This document shows positions 51,385 to 63,580 of a stretch of DNA of 64,000 bases, one piece after another. How positions within the stretch are numbered: position 1 is the stretch's first letter; every line of letters starts with the position of its first letter. The stretch covers positions 9,430,001-9,494,000 of the forward strand of contig NC_062254.1 in NCBI RefSeq assembly GCF_905475465.1. Direction: 5' to 3'. The position numbers and the translations under genes were made by a program. Under the pieces are notes generated by a model. It was not told the origin of the DNA and did not search any database. It saw nothing but the letters and a program-made list of their open reading frames with translations. This DNA comes from Pieris napi (Eukaryota; Arthropoda; Insecta; Lepidoptera; Pieridae).

Positions 51385-51915
51385 ATATTTATTTATTTAC
51401 ACTTTGTTACCATAATATACAAAATTATACATATAAAAAACAAAAAAAGCAGGTTACATAAGTTATTAGGCAACGGGCGGCCTTATCGCTAACAAGCGAT
51501 TTCTTCCAGGTAACCCTAATATGGAACAATATAAAAAAGAAACACCTACAGCGGGTAAAGTAAAAGAAGTGCATAATTAATTAACAAAAAGAAACTCAAA
51601 AAACGTAAATGAAATAAAGTAAAATCTAAAGAAACAATATAAATGATAATATGTATAAACAAAAATGTAAAATCAAATCCAAACGTTAATTGAGTCACAA
51701 TTAATATATATATATAATTAAGTAGTAAGCTAATTACGAGGCAGAAGAAAAATGTTCAAAAAGAAGGTTTTTAAATAAATTTAAAGACAGCTCGTCTGAT
51801 ATCAATTGGTAAGGAATTTCATAGCAGGATACTTTGCATAGTAAAGGAGGAGTGAAAGAATTAAGTTTATGAGTAGGAGTTTCAAGAATTAGGTTGTCTA
51901 AGGAACTCAATTCAA
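51385..51915 (-). pseudogene. LINE family B, decayed C-terminus and tail
   Basis: The tail has AACGGGCGGCCTTATCGCTA. The preceding coding part (reverse) keeps HKLNSFTPPLLCKVSCYE, IPYQLISDELSLNLFKN. Paralleling 46795-47345. Confidence 0.6.
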
Positions 51916-52420
51916 AACTACCGCCAAAGAGGAACATAAAATTTTGGTTTAAGTAATTATACTAATATAAGGCAACATACGTAGTAACTGTATGTATATT
52001 TTTATTGCCTCATAAATTAATAGATAGTAAACAGAAACAAACAATATCTTTTTATATTTAAAAATTGAAACAAAGTCTGAGCGAAGACGCAAGCTCAATA
52101 TAAAAGCTTTATTATTTCTTCATTACGCGAACGTTATCCAACATATTCCGTATCTGATGGAAGAAAAACCAATTTGCTGTACTCGTAGTTTGAAAGAGCG
52201 ATCGTTTTCTAGTTTCAAAGTCAATTGACCATCGCTAGCGTTCAGTTGGAGGGCCCTCGACTCTAGCCTCATACGTTTTATCGCCTGCTAAACGATACGT
52301 ATTCGAAAATATACTCTATTTCATTTATACGTTTGTTAAAATGATATTTTCGTGAGTTTATTCTGAAGTTCTCTTTCTGATTAATTAAACTAATTTAAGT
52401 TCAAGTGCACAGGCGCTTCT
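51916..52420. other. spacer, no gene recognised
   Basis: Nothing supported. Confidence 0.35.
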
Positions 52421-52424
52421 TAAC

Positions 52425-52495
52425 GAGACCTGAACCTGATGTTAAGTGATATCACCGCTCATGGTCCAGAGGACTCGCGAGTGCGTTGCCGGTTT
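52425..52495 (-). mobile_element. LINE family A tail fragment
   Basis: CCTGATGTTAAGTGATATCA and CGCGAGTGCGTTGCCGG. Confidence 0.6.
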
Positions 52496-52497
52496 TT

Positions 52498-52612
52498 AAA
52501 AAGTTGGCGCCTGGTAGATAGTACCTGCCCCAGAGCTGGTGCTTTCTTTGCTCAAAGAATATCGCAATACAGCATGCTGCCAGCATTAAAGGTACACTGC
52601 CACGGGACCAAA
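52498..52612 (+). repeat. TGDxRAG coding repeat module
   Basis: TTGGCGCCTGGTAGATAGTA to GGTACACTGCCACGGGACC. Shortened by several small deletions. It abuts a LINE A tail on its left. Confidence 0.65.
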
Positions 52613-53255
52613 CATATTAAATTTGCTTAAATTTTCTATTTATCAATTTTGAATAATTATTTTATTACATTAGAATATATAAAAGTCACCGCGTCGATTA
52701 CTACCATAGTATACTTTAATCAACTAACATGCTTCAAACTTGAAGCTTGAACTTCAAGCAAGCGAAGCCGCAAAGTGTTAAATTGTGAGAAAAGTACAAG
52801 TGCGGGAGAGTACTCGTAGTAGTGAAACAAGTAATGTAAACTCTTTGGCATGCATCTAATGCATAAACAAAAATATTACTGAAACAATTTCATTTCTATT
52901 TTACTGAGAAATATATTTTTGTCTACGGACCTCTAAAACCGCGACCTTTTAGCAGAGACAAACATCGTGTAATCTGTGCCCACTATTCATCATGTAATCC
53001 GCTAAGGTCGACGTACACTGGGCGGCAAACAAGGCAAAATATTCGTATTATATCATAATATCGAAGCGATTTAGTTCGAGTAATAATGAGATACATTAGG
53101 AAAGAAAAAAATAAATATTAGGCATAGCCCAGACATTATTGTAACAATTTGTCTGCGATTTGTCGGATTCTCATAATATGGGTAATTTTTTGCGTGGTAA
53201 TAAGTTACTAAGTTTCAAATTCTTAATACGCGGCTGGTAAATCAAGAGCAACATT
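52613..53255. other. spacer, no gene recognised
   Basis: AT-rich. Confidence 0.35.
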
Positions 53256-53259
53256 TGGG

Positions 53260-54005
53260 TTCATGCTACTTCATATTCTATGGTTGAAGATTACCGAGGA
53301 CGAACTTCCTTTAACGACGACCCCCGTTCAAACCCTCTACGTCGCTATTGTGACTGAATAAATTACAAAAAATAAAAAAAAACGCCTTGGCGGATCACCA
53401 AGTGTTACTGTTTGTTTTACGGCAGAAGAAATTGTGATTTTTATAGGAAGTGCCCATACAGAATCATTTCTACAAAAATTGGCATCGCGCTAGGTGCTAA
53501 GAATGCTTTCTGACGCGCAGAAACAAATTACACTGAGAAATCCACAAACATAATATTTGAGTTTGTTACAACAAGATTTTCAACGCTTTTTGGCTCGATT
53601 CATAACTATGGCATCACCATGACCCGGAAATGAAAAAACAGTCCATAACATGGCTCCGAAGAACTCCAAAGATATTTATCCGCGGGTAAGATCGTGGGAC
53701 AAATAACAACATAACAAATAATCAAGTTGTGTGACGAAATATGCAAACAACGGCGTACACTCGCTAAAGCTGTTTTGTTTCACCAAGATAACGTCCCCGC
53801 GCTCAAGGCCAGAGTAGCGATTAAAGGAACAACGGGTGATAACGCAGTAGTCGCCGAGGCTTACAATTTTTTAATGAGTTGAGAAAGATTTTTTTGGAAT
53901 ATTTGGTTTAAATCTGAAAGGTGTGTAAGGAACATCGAACATTTAAATTATATTGAATAATATATATTTGCATAATAGTCATAACTTTTATTGAACACTC
54001 CCTGT
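53260..54005 (+). pseudogene. decayed mariner transposase
   Basis: Pieces in shifting frames match the mariner order: VEDYRGRTSFNDDPRSNP, LHNYGITMTRK, a GKIVGQI equivalent, then LAKAVLFHQDNVPALKA (the FHQDNAPAH box with one catalytic Asp). Stops and frameshifts abound. The right part ends near TTATTGAACACTCCCTGTA, a plausible terminal region. Confidence 0.7.
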
Positions 54006-54231
54006 ACCCATAAAATCCGGTTTCTGGAAGACAAAACTTAATTTCAATTTGAATTGTGATAATAATGCAACGTTCCTACACTTTAGAGGTCTTGGTCTCA
54101 GATTCCTGCATTAGTATGCAACATAACTGAAAAGTATTTAGCCTACTATACCCGGGTTTAACGTGTTAAATGTAAACTCAATTGCTAGAATATGAAATCC
54201 ATTGATAAATACGGTACAAGAATCGCATACC

Positions 54232-54476
54232 TGCCTTGCGATTCTGTAACTCACTTTTCGAACTCACACAGCGGTTTTCGCATCGGCGGTCGCTCTCAAA
54301 TCAGTCGTGAAGCAGTCATTTCATGATTTGGCACTCTGATAAACAATAAACTACAAGCTCCCACCTTTTCAGAACGCCAAATCATAAAATGACTGCTTCA
54401 CGACTGATTTGAGAGCGACCGCCGATGGAAAAACCGCTGTGTGAGTTCGAAAAGTGAGTTACAGAATCGCAGGGCA
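54232..54476. mobile_element. palindromic MITE, CCTTGCGATTCTG family
   Basis: Ends TGCCTTGCGATTCTGTAACT and its complement, with inner mirrored blocks (GCGGTCGCTCTCAAATCAG, CATAAAATGACTGCTTCACG). Almost the whole element folds on itself around a loop with AAACAATAAACTACAAGC. Confidence 0.85.
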
Positions 54477-54954
54477 GCTTCTATCCTTAAACATCCTATC
54501 ATGCTGGTATGGAATGATATTATAAAATTCTCAATAAAAAATACACTAAGAGTTTTTATATGCCCAGTGAGTGTCAAGCTTTGCGAGGTATTCATCAGTG
54601 TCTGGCGGCATTGTGTGCACTTTCTTCTCTTTGCATCTACTCATTACAGCTTCCTGCAGACATACGGCACTGAAAGATGAAACTTCGGCTACAAAAGACT
54701 GACCAAACCTTTGTCATGATTATTTTTCTATATAAAAAAATAAGTATTCTAAAGAAATGAAACATTTATGAGTTCAGTGTTAAAAGTACAATTATACTAA
54801 ACGTTTTTATCACTCACTATAAAGGCCGGTTTATATTATCTTAGTGTTTAGGAGAGTGCTTTAGTACAACTTGAAAGGCAAGTTCTTTAGTGCTTTAGTG
54901 CGTTGCGAGTGAACGTTTACATTTCTTCCAGTAGAGTATCATTACAGCGCCACA

Positions 54955-55092
54955 ATGAACGCGCAACGACGTCGGCAAATACGCTCTATTCTACGCAAAA
55001 TACTAACTGTAGTTATGGAACAAATAGAAGACGAGATTTTATTCGAAATAAATAAACTAAATATAAATAATAAACAAAATAGCTTCTTTTAA
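54955..55092 (+). pseudogene. N-terminal remnant of a Harbinger transposase
   Basis: 45 codons: MNAQRRRQIRSILRKILTVV then MEQIEDEILFEINKLN. The basic start and terminal-repeat context suggest a transposase N-terminus. It stops at 55090 after the deletion junction. No catalytic residues. Confidence 0.5.
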
Positions 55093-55218
55093 GGCAGTGT
55101 ATGCCGAATGCCTAGCCGGTTTGTTTTTGTATAAATTGTTTTTAACGTTCCACAAACATTCGTGAACAACATATTCAGACACAAATTTGATAGTTGTATC
55201 TTCCGACCATTTAGCCAT
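55057..55218 (-). pseudogene. N-terminal remnant of a MADF/Myb-like Harbinger accessory protein
   Basis: 53 codons beginning MAKWSEDTTIKFVSEYVVHE, then CLWNVKNNLYKNKPARHSAY. The W-x(n)-I-x-F-V-x-x-Y...LWN...YKN-x-x-R-x-x-AY pattern is that of MADF/SANT DNA-binding domains. It overlaps the opposite frame, placing the deletion junction at about 55057-55092. Confidence 0.65.
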
Positions 55219-55589
55219 CTTTAAAAATCAAAAAACACGCACGCGTTTCACGGCACTTATGCACTCTCCTAAAGATTTGACTAAATTACGTGTTTACACA
55301 CAACGAGGGAAGATCTCGGGGGTGCGCGGGCGCGGGAGGGGTATCACTTGGAACAAAAATAAAAAGCGATTCTATTTGGATTCAACTTGAAAGTCAAGTA
55401 GAACCGTACTAAAGCAAGTAGCGTTTACTAAAGCAAGTAGCGTTTATATGTTTCAACTAAAGTACTATCCTAAAGCACTCTCCTAAACACTAAGATAATG
55501 TAAATCGGCCTTAACATGCGTGTGATTCAAGACTGTTGAAAGACGTATTGTTGGGAGCACATGGGCAGTAGGCAAACTTGACGCTCACA

Positions 55590-55830
55590 ATGCAGGAAGA
55601 TTCATGTGCATACGCCCCTTTAAGAATTGGTAGGCGGTTTTCTTGAATGACTTTAAGTCGAATTGGTTTGGAAATGCTACAGTGGGCAGTTGATTCCACA
55701 TGATGGGGGTGCGTGGCAAAAAATGGATTAAAAAACGCTCAGTTGTAGAACGACGGATTCCGAGGTGATACGGGTGGAATTTCATATTCTGTCGACGTCC
55801 GATGATGAAAATCAGCTGCAGGTATTAATC
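55590..55830 (-). mobile_element. LINE family A, 3' part
   Basis: The reverse strand encodes FHPYHLGIRRSTTERFLIHF, LPRTPIMWNQLPTVAFPNQF and DLKSFKKTAYQFLKG. The tail is lost. Confidence 0.75.
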
Positions 55831-56104
55831 CGAACAACCCCTCTGAACACTGTCCATGGTAAAATTTTTAGTATCAAGTACAGAGGAAATGCTGCAAACA
55901 TTAACTTTTTTAATTAGTATTAGTTTGATATTTATCCTGTTTTGATTATTATTATTACTATGTAGGTTAATAATTGTAAATACACTATTATATCAAATAT
56001 ATTTTAACTGTAAATAACAATAACTAACCTTAAAATATAATAACTAAAATAATATACATTGAAAAAAAGTAACTAACCTTAACATAAACTAAAATATATT
56101 ATTA

Positions 56105-56222
56105 AAAGGAGTCCCTTTAGGCAAGGTTCCGAAGATACTGGCAGCGTTCCCCCTTTGAATCGCTAGACTAATTTTTTGTCCGGTAGCTGCCAGATCTTCG
56201 GTCTCCTGTGATGTCGACTAAC
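56105..56222 (-). repeat. TGDxRAG coding repeat module, second type
   Basis: Near-copy of 26030-26148, including GGCAAGGTTCCGAAGATACT and TCTCCTGTGATGTCGAC. Confidence 0.6.
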
Positions 56223-56885
56223 CTTTTTGATATGTCTTTAAAAAGCCTTAAAGCGCTAGGACCCCACGGACCAAGGTAAGGTATTGTATATACTGTATAT
56301 TTCTGTGTTAATTATAATAAAGTAGAAATTAAAGTTTTACATTGGTTAAAATTGTAGGATTGATAGGTTATATTTTTCCTGGATGATTGTGTCAAATTAA
56401 TCGAATTTGTATAAAAGGCATAAAAGTTTTGTAATCAGATTTATAGTTTTCTGAAATGACTCATGAATAATTTTAAACTCCCGTCGCCTCGTCGTGATTT
56501 GATACTTATATTTTGATGGTTTATTTAAATCGAAGTAAAATAGATTCGGGATACCCTTTAGGCTACTACTTTTATTACTATTTAGTTCTAAAAATCTCCT
56601 AATACGATATTTGTAACTAATAATGGTTTAATAAATTAACTTTTGGTAACAACATTAATGAATAGAAATAAGAGTTAGTTTTTTCGTAATTTTAAAGTTA
56701 CAAAACATAAACTAAATAGTCACCCTATTAAGTTCACGTTTTTACTTTTACTACACAGTTAAAAGCCAGTAAATCTGACACTTAAAAGGTAATTCTGAGT
56801 TCCTAGAAGTTTCAATATTGCAGCATTTTGATCAAAATATCTTAGAACAATAAAATAGACGCCGTGTTCAGCTACTGCTTTTTAA
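56223..56885. other. spacer, no gene recognised
   Basis: AT-rich. Confidence 0.35.
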
Positions 56886-56889
56886 TCTT

Positions 56890-57025
56890 TTTTTATTAGA
56901 ACAGGGGGCAAACGGGCAGGAGGCTCACCTGATGTAAAGTGATACCGCCGTCCACGGACACTCTCAATGCCAGAAGGCTCGCGAGTGCGTTGCCGGCCTT
57001 TCAAGAATTGGTACGCTCTTTTCTT
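56890..57025 (-). mobile_element. LINE family A 3' tail
   Basis: GGGGGCAAACGGGCAGGAGG, CTCACCTGATGTAAAGTGAT and GCGAGTGCGTTGCCGGCC, preceded by the T-run complement of the poly(A). Confidence 0.75.
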
Positions 57026-57029
57026 TGCT

Positions 57030-59220
57030 TAATATTTGTCTCAGACTTGAATTGCTTCATACAATCAAATAAGAGACACGTCACAATATGATTTTGAATT
57101 CCACCTGACTGGTTTGCACACGCTTTACAAATCAATCTTGTATAGCTTGAGGTGTATAGAGTAGGTGTGTCACAGAAGAGGCCTTTTTAAAACAGACATT
57201 AAGCATAGCACATAACTGCCATTTCTTTCATTTGATTTCTCTGTTTTGTGTATATTATTTAATGTTAGTTGTAGCTTTTCGCTTACCTTATTTTATTTTT
57301 ATTATAGTAGTTGCTTGGTAGATATTGCTTAAGTACCAAGACAGCCAGTTGAACTCCTAATTATTTAATTGTATTCATTTTCATAAGTTTATAATGCAAT
57401 GTTGTTTTAAATGAATATTGGACCCTTTATAATAGAAAAAACATTGTTTATGAAAATATTACAATAATCAAAGTTTAGAAAGAAGTACTGATCAATCAGA
57501 TTAGTCTCCCATAACAATTTCTTTTTAGTCATTTTATCAGAGTACCAAAATAATTAATTTTCTTTTCTTTAAATCTGTTTTTCTTTTCTTTGTTGATAGT
57601 AATTTTCACGTAATTAAACTCGCTCTCGAGCATCGCTGTTAAATATTAAATAGTAGGTACATAAGTAATATTCCTATTTTATTTTAATTTAAATGGAAAA
57701 TATTTCAATTGAAGCAAGTAAATAATGTTATAAATGTCCTAGATTTTATTCAAAACTATTTTATTTCTGAACTACAAATGTAATTGAAGCTTGAAAAGTT
57801 TTCCGTTCATTAAAAATGTTTGATCTAATTAAAAATGCGCCCATTATTTGCAATATTATGAATGAATCATGAAGTATTGCTTTCATATTCTGAATAATTT
57901 TTATAGATACTAGTACAATCGATTTGGGTTAAAAATGTGAACAATTGGAAAATTCTATCGAACCAACAATGCTTGTTAAATTGCACAATTGGGAAAGCTT
58001 TGAAAACTGAAAAAGTAAAGTAATTTGATATAGATATGAATGTTGATTCGATTTTATCGCTTCAAGCTTAAAATGATTTCATAGAATAAAATAATTACTT
58101 TATAAAATTATTCTATATATAATATACTTCGTAAAATTATTAAAGGAAGTTGTGCGCTTTCTCCAACCTACACCTGACCACTGAAAGCCCCAGTGTCTTA
58201 CAGTCGAGAAGGTGTTTAGCGGTCGGAATAACTTCGTTTGCGCGTTTGACGTGATGTGATTATAACCGTAGAATATAGGTGTCGCTACATTACTTCATGC
58301 GATCGACCACCCCGCGACGGCCCAAGCAAAGGTCCAAGTCTCGCCCATGCGCTAGTCGCGGCCATTCCGGCCGTGCTACACTCGCCAAAACGGCCCGAGC
58401 TAAGCTGTAAAGGCCCTTAAGGCCAACAGCGAGATCCCATTCAAAGACAAAATATTTACGTAAAAAACGTACAGATTCGTTAGTAAGAATATAATATTGG
58501 AGATTGTGGCTTAAACTTATAAATACAGAATCACCTACGATCCAGATTAATTAAAACTTGGCTATTGTAGAATTTAAATTTAAGAATACCTTTTTGAGAG
58601 ACTTTTAAGAATTTGTAAGCAATTACTAAGAAGATCTTTTGATTCTATGAAATAAGAGCAGCTCTGTTGAATATTACTCTATGATCAGTTCAACACAGCG
58701 TGCTAAATGTGTTTAGCCATCTCATACGAGCCATGTTAAGTTAGTCTTAACAGTTGTATTAACATTGCAATAAGTACTAAGCATTGCAATAAGAGGTTGC
58801 TTCTTGCAAAGATAATACGATTTGCTTATTCATATACAGAAATAATCCATGAACAAGTCATTATTCGGTTTTAATCGGAATCAAGAAATTCCGTAACGAA
58901 AATAAACATAACACACAGTGACGTATATAGGTGCGGCCAATACGCGTTAGAGTGGGACAGAACGCATACTGCGTCTCACATCGGTCTGGCGTGATCGGTG
59001 ACGTAGCATAACTTGATAAAAAATGCTATTCAATAGCTTTACCGCGGCGGTCCCAGTGCTACACGTTTTTTATTATAACTATATAGGATAAGAATATAGC
59101 TTGTGTTCATATTTATGAGATATATTATTGTTATATTAAAATTCGTTTTCGCGTGAAAGAGTAACAAACATCCATCCACCCATACAATCTCTGGCGTTTA
59201 TAATATCAAATAGCGAGTCT
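57030..59220. other. 2.2-kb spacer, no gene recognised
   Basis: Strongly AT-rich except for a GC-rich block at about 58150-58440. No exon supported. Confidence 0.4.
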
Positions 59221-59224
59221 ACTC

Positions 59225-59335
59225 CTCCCTCAAAGGCCGGCAACGCACCCACTAAAAATGGGTGTCTATGGGTTGCGCAGACTGCCCTTTTTGGTTGTGC
59301 CGCAAGCTCGTTTGTCCCCTATTTTATAAAAAAAA
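59225..59335 (+). mobile_element. LINE family A 3' tail, decayed
   Basis: AAAGGCCGGCAACGCACCCA to TTTGTCCCCTATTTTATAAA, then an A run. Confidence 0.6.
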
Positions 59336-60060
59336 AATATCAGTGGGATTTCACTCATAAACCGAATCCAGCCTTGAAAGGGCTTTAAGCGAATGTCAAA
59401 ATTGAAACAACCTCGTACCCTTGTTTAAAATTGAAAGACTAATTGTGCTGCTGTATTGTATTGATTGCGTTTGTAATTTGTATGATTTATTTAATTGAAC
59501 TAACTTTAATTATATTGAAATGAATGTGGAAATGTGTTCAAATAGTCTATTTGAGCCTCGTGAGAGGTTTGTTGTAAACTTTGTTTAGAAATTGACTAAT
59601 TCAATAGTGTGTTTAAATCACTTTTGCATAATATAAGTTCTAGTATATCGTATATATGTGATATATTTGTTATATTCAGATATAAATAATGTCGCTTAAT
59701 GTGTATTAAGAGGTAGGTAAGTGTTTAAATTACTAGTAAAAATCGAATAAATACCAACAATGTTTATTTGATGAACTAATCTTGCTTTTCTTTAACTTAG
59801 AATTTTTTTTTATATAGGAGACGAAAGGCAAGTGTGTTGCCGGCATTTTAAGAAGTGGTGCGTTCTTTTCTTGTAGGATTCTTAGTCAATATTATAGTCA
59901 AAATTAACTCGATATTTTTGTTAACAATGCAATATCTGACTTAGTCTAATGTACTAAACAAATACGTAAATGTGTATATGTAGTATATAATCTTAATTAG
60001 TTTCATTTAGACCAATATATGTCCAGATTTTTTTTTAAATCAATTCTGCGCAGTCAAGGA
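59336..60060. other. spacer, no gene recognised
   Basis: AT-rich. A 60-bp LINE A scrap is at 59815-59880. Confidence 0.4.
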
Positions 60061-60063
60061 CAT

Positions 60064-60436
60064 TTGTCAGAATAGTGACAGATCTGACAAATAGTAAACT
60101 TTACAGGGCAGCCATTTCAAAATAATATAATCATGTTAGTTTTGTCATAACTATTTTAATTTATATTCTGTTATTATGAACATTGGCATATAAGCAAACA
60201 AAAGGGTTTGTTTCGAAAAAAATAAAAAAAATAACATAAAATTACACAGTTTTCTAGAAAAATCACATGTTTCTATCAAATCCGTCACTTTACCGACGGA
60301 TTACTTTGAAATTTTAAACACAGATAGATAGATGTTTCAACGTAGCCGTAATATTTAGTCAATGTATATATCCAAATATGATAAAAAGTGGATTATGGTT
60401 TTTTTTCAAATCCGAAATTGTTCTTCGATCATGACG
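60064..60436. mobile_element. MITE family D, inverted copy
   Basis: Mirrors 7430-7816: GACAAATAGTAAACTTTACA then GGGCAGCCATTT; CATATGATAAAAAGTGGATT-like block; ends CGATCATGACG. The left end is truncated at GAATAGTGAC. Confidence 0.7.
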
Positions 60437-60944
60437 AAAATTTGTTCAAGATATTTGCCGGTATCTGTACTATCAATTTCTCGTACTCATCTACGTTATT
60501 AGGTTATATTTGTAAACTGTAAAATTAAATGTCGTTCACTTCCGACTAATTGCAAAGCAGTCTTTTCTTAGACGTAATAAATTTCTACTTAGCCCATTTT
60601 AATAACTGTAAAACTCAACAAACATTCAGAAAAGTAGGAACGTGCAGTTGTATAATCAATTTGTAGAAATAAAATCCGTTATTCCAAGAGAAAAATGAAA
60701 GTACCAATTCACATTTATCGGCGTCCCAATAATATTTGGAACGCTGCCATTTTTCCTTTACTGTGAGAAAGCCTATCGCAGATAAGGGAAGTCGTTGGCA
60801 AGAACGGGATATCAGCCATAATGCTCATGCTTCAGATTGTCATCTACCTTTGTACCTATCGATATAGTCACCGGTTTTCCTGTATTATTAAATAATATGT
60901 ATTTGTACTGCCAACTGCTTTGTGTCTTAGTGGTTTTGTATAAT

Positions 60945-61140
60945 TGTCATACTCTTCAATTTTCCTGCCTACCAGACTCGTAATTATGCTTTGTTTCACG
61001 TTTCTCACAAACTATGAAAAAACCTCAATTTTGAATCGCGCAGCCCGGACATACAACGACTATATTTTAAGCCTTCACTTGTTTAATCGCATAATATGCT
61101 TAAAAGGAGTATTAAAAATATCTTAAGCGCTAAATCCCCT
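60945..61140 (+). pseudogene. possible LINE ORF C-terminus
   Basis: SILNRAARTYNDYILSLHLF is the kind of helix found at the end of some LINE ORFs. Only this motif supports it. Confidence 0.35.
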
Positions 61141-61530
61141 GCATCATGAGCACACATACACACCCTCACTTTAACTCCATCACTTAGCACAGCGGAATTA
61201 GGTAAGTATAATTTTTATTGAGTTTTTCGTGAATGTTTTTTGAAAATGTAAATATTATGTATTCCATCGGCGGTGTAATTATTTTTTGTGGTATACAATG
61301 TATGTTAGCTGTACGATTACGAATTAAATAACGTTATGTCTGGGGTATCGGATTCCCTAGGGCGAACATTATAATATAATTATATTATCTTATTCGCTAT
61401 AATTACAGAAACTTAATTCTAATTCTATAGAAAATACAGTAGCATAAATTAACTTAATGGTAATATTTTTCATAACAAATAATGGACATTGCAATTCTTA
61501 CGATGTCAGTGTTAAACTGAATATTTTTCT
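61141..61530. other. spacer, no gene recognised
   Basis: Nothing supported. Confidence 0.35.
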
Positions 61531-61532
61531 TT

Positions 61533-61718
61533 GCAGCCTTGCTATTCTGTAACTCACTTTTCGAACTCACACAGCGGTTTTCATATAAACTACATCAATA
61601 AACTACAAGCTCCCTCCTTATCAGAATGCCAAATCATAAAATGACTGCTTTACGACTGATTTGAGCGCGACCGCCGCTGTGTGAGTCCGAAAAGTGAGTT
61701 ACAGAATCGCAAGGCGGG
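61533..61718. mobile_element. MITE, CCTTGCGATTCTG family, one arm shortened
   Basis: GCAGCCTTGCTATTCTGTAA and ACAGAATCGCAAGGCGGG ends. The left inner arm is mostly deleted compared with 54232-54476. Confidence 0.8.
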
Positions 61719-61719
61719 T

Positions 61720-62260
61720 TTAAAAAGATTTCAGGTTGTAACTATCTCGGACCTTAATTATCCATGACAGTATCTATCCAATAATTAATCATTATATGTA
61801 TATGAACATTCATAACTGTACCTACTGTTTATTTGACATGTGTCAGAACTTGTACGGTATCCTCATTATCATGCGCTCTATTGAATCAATACACTAGCAT
61901 AACTAAGTACAGATTTTTATCGATTAAATGTTGAAGAAGTTATAACAAACTGAGCCGCGATGAGTACAAAAGGTCAATTTGGTCAGGAAAGATTCCGGCA
62001 CGATATTGGAATGTATTAATGGGATGCAATAGTCGGGATACCCGATAGACCCATGTCAAGGTGCTGGCATTTCTCAGGCCTACCTGCTTCGGACATACAC
62101 CTGATAGATCTGTCAATTTGTGCAAATCAGTTTCTTGTCTGATCCCAATGATTATTTATGATGGAGATTTATTGAACGTGGGATCTTACTTCAGCAATGT
62201 TTATTTATTTATACATTATCCTTACAGACTATGCCAATACGATAATGTCGAGAAACATTA
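61720..62260. other. spacer, no gene recognised
   Basis: Nothing supported. Confidence 0.35.
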
Positions 62261-62264
62261 AAAA

Positions 62265-62612
62265 ATCCAATAATCCAATAATATCCAAATTAAAATCTCA
62301 AAAAGAAAAACAATCTGCGAAAATAGAGGACACCGTGAGCCATTTTTGCCAAAACCCTCCATCTTTTAGTCGATACCAACTCCGGGGAAATAAATACAGA
62401 TAATGCAACTTTCTCTGCAGCTGTGACATTCAACATCTTTTGTCTTCAGTCACCGTGACCACGCACGCTGTAAAGCACGCGAAACGTCGGATAAATTTAA
62501 AATTATGTCAAATAGTTGTAAATTTATAATAATACATAACTTTAATCCGGTAAAAAGCGTTTTTCTTTAAATGTGTAATAAGGGTTATGTTAATCAAAGA
62601 CAATACAACATT
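62265..62612 (+). mobile_element. Penelope-like 3' end
   Basis: Begins with the end of the Penelope ORF (NPIISKLKSQKEKQSAKIED then SHFCQNPPSFSRYQ, stop at 62401-62403). Continues through CACGCTGTAAAGCACGCGAA to CTTTAATCCGGTAAAAAGCG. Shows how the terminal block follows the coding end in the parent element. Confidence 0.78.
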
Positions 62613-62649
62613 AAAAAATATATAATAAAGTAGGTACATATATAATATT

Positions 62650-62860
62650 AAATACATAATATACACAATATCGCTACTGTGAATTCACTCTGCGAACATA
62701 TAAATATGTCGCTAGTGTCGGAGACAGCATTCAGTAGGCGCAACGTCTTTGATAACGGGGATCTGTGCAACAGACTGGTTCTTGCCCTTGGTATCGCAAA
62801 TAACCTAGGCCTTCGCCGTCGCACATATCCCATAGGTACTAAGAAACCCAGTTCTTGGAG
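62650..62860 (-). pseudogene. LINE ORF C-terminus
   Basis: The reverse strand encodes YVRRRRPRLFAIPRARTSLL then HRSPLSKTLRLLNAVSD and DIFICSQSEF, matching the style of 47725-48115. Confidence 0.6.
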
Positions 62861-62929
62861 TACACAGTACATCATCTGAGAGATAATCGATACTAAGACT
62901 TAATTAAATTTAGTGTTTTGTCTAAGCGT

Positions 62930-63085
62930 AGTCAACACATGGGGTCTTACGTTCGAAGTACTGCAAGAATGGACTTCTGTAGCTCTGTGCAGGAAAAACA
63001 TCGTGGAGAAACCAGCATACCTTAGACCCAAAACGGCGTGTCAGGCACAAAAGACTGATCACCTGGTTGTGACCAAGCTTTCATG
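62930..63085 (+). mobile_element. SINE family 1 fragment
   Basis: GCAGGAAAAACATCGTGGAG, CTTAGACCCAAAACGGCGTG and GCACAAAAGACTGATCACCT match the middle of the 8811 copy. Head lost. Confidence 0.7.
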
Positions 63086-63394
63086 CGTCGGGTTGTCTCC
63101 GTAAAATATGGCGAGGGGGCCAATGGCTGGCCATGCGACATACTAGTGAACGGGTGCTACTTGTGGTGACAAGTCGTACTTGAATTCGTGTATGCGGTGA
63201 TGTTAGTTATTTCGACTATGTATTTGCGTCTGTTCCCACGAGAATGGAAGTCGGTGCTCCTGTTTAACCATGCCTCCTGCTGATAGAGGACAAATCTTTG
63301 TTTTTCATTTATATTATTATTATTCATTACTTAAGATGCCATGAGGAGCATGGTGTAATGGTTGCAGCTACTTACAAACTTTGTGTAAAACAAA

Positions 63395-63580
63395 AAACTT
63401 GGCGATTAAAAAAAGTGGTAGAGAGTTTATTGCCAGTTCTTCTTTTCCTTTCTACGCCCTTGATTTGAGAACTGGCAGTAAATATTAAATTAGAAGCATT
63501 TAATGTATATTTCTTTTTTGACGTCCATAAGTGTACACTGTGTAACATATATGAATAAATGATTTTTGACTTTGACTTTT
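63395..63580 (+). mobile_element. RTE-like LINE 3' tail
   Basis: CTTGGCGATTAAAAAAAGTG, CTACGCCCTTGATTTGAGAA, GTCCATAAGTGTACACTGTG and ATATGAATAAATG, as at 7115 and 18540. Confidence 0.7.

Larger units (their letters stand above)
54823..55511. mobile_element. PIF/Harbinger deletion derivative carrying the starts of both genes
   Basis: Terminal repeats AGGCCGGTTTATATTATCTT and complement are flanked by TAA (54820-54822 and 55512-55514). Two short frames face each other inside: a basic transposase-like start on + and a MADF/SANT-like start on -, the two proteins an autonomous Harbinger needs. Confidence 0.8.

Noticed and set aside
54398..54680. Frames on both strands at a MITE
   Set aside because: They read through the MITE arm; the same peptide start (MSSKSELQNR) recurs at another copy (63836), showing that it is repeat-derived.
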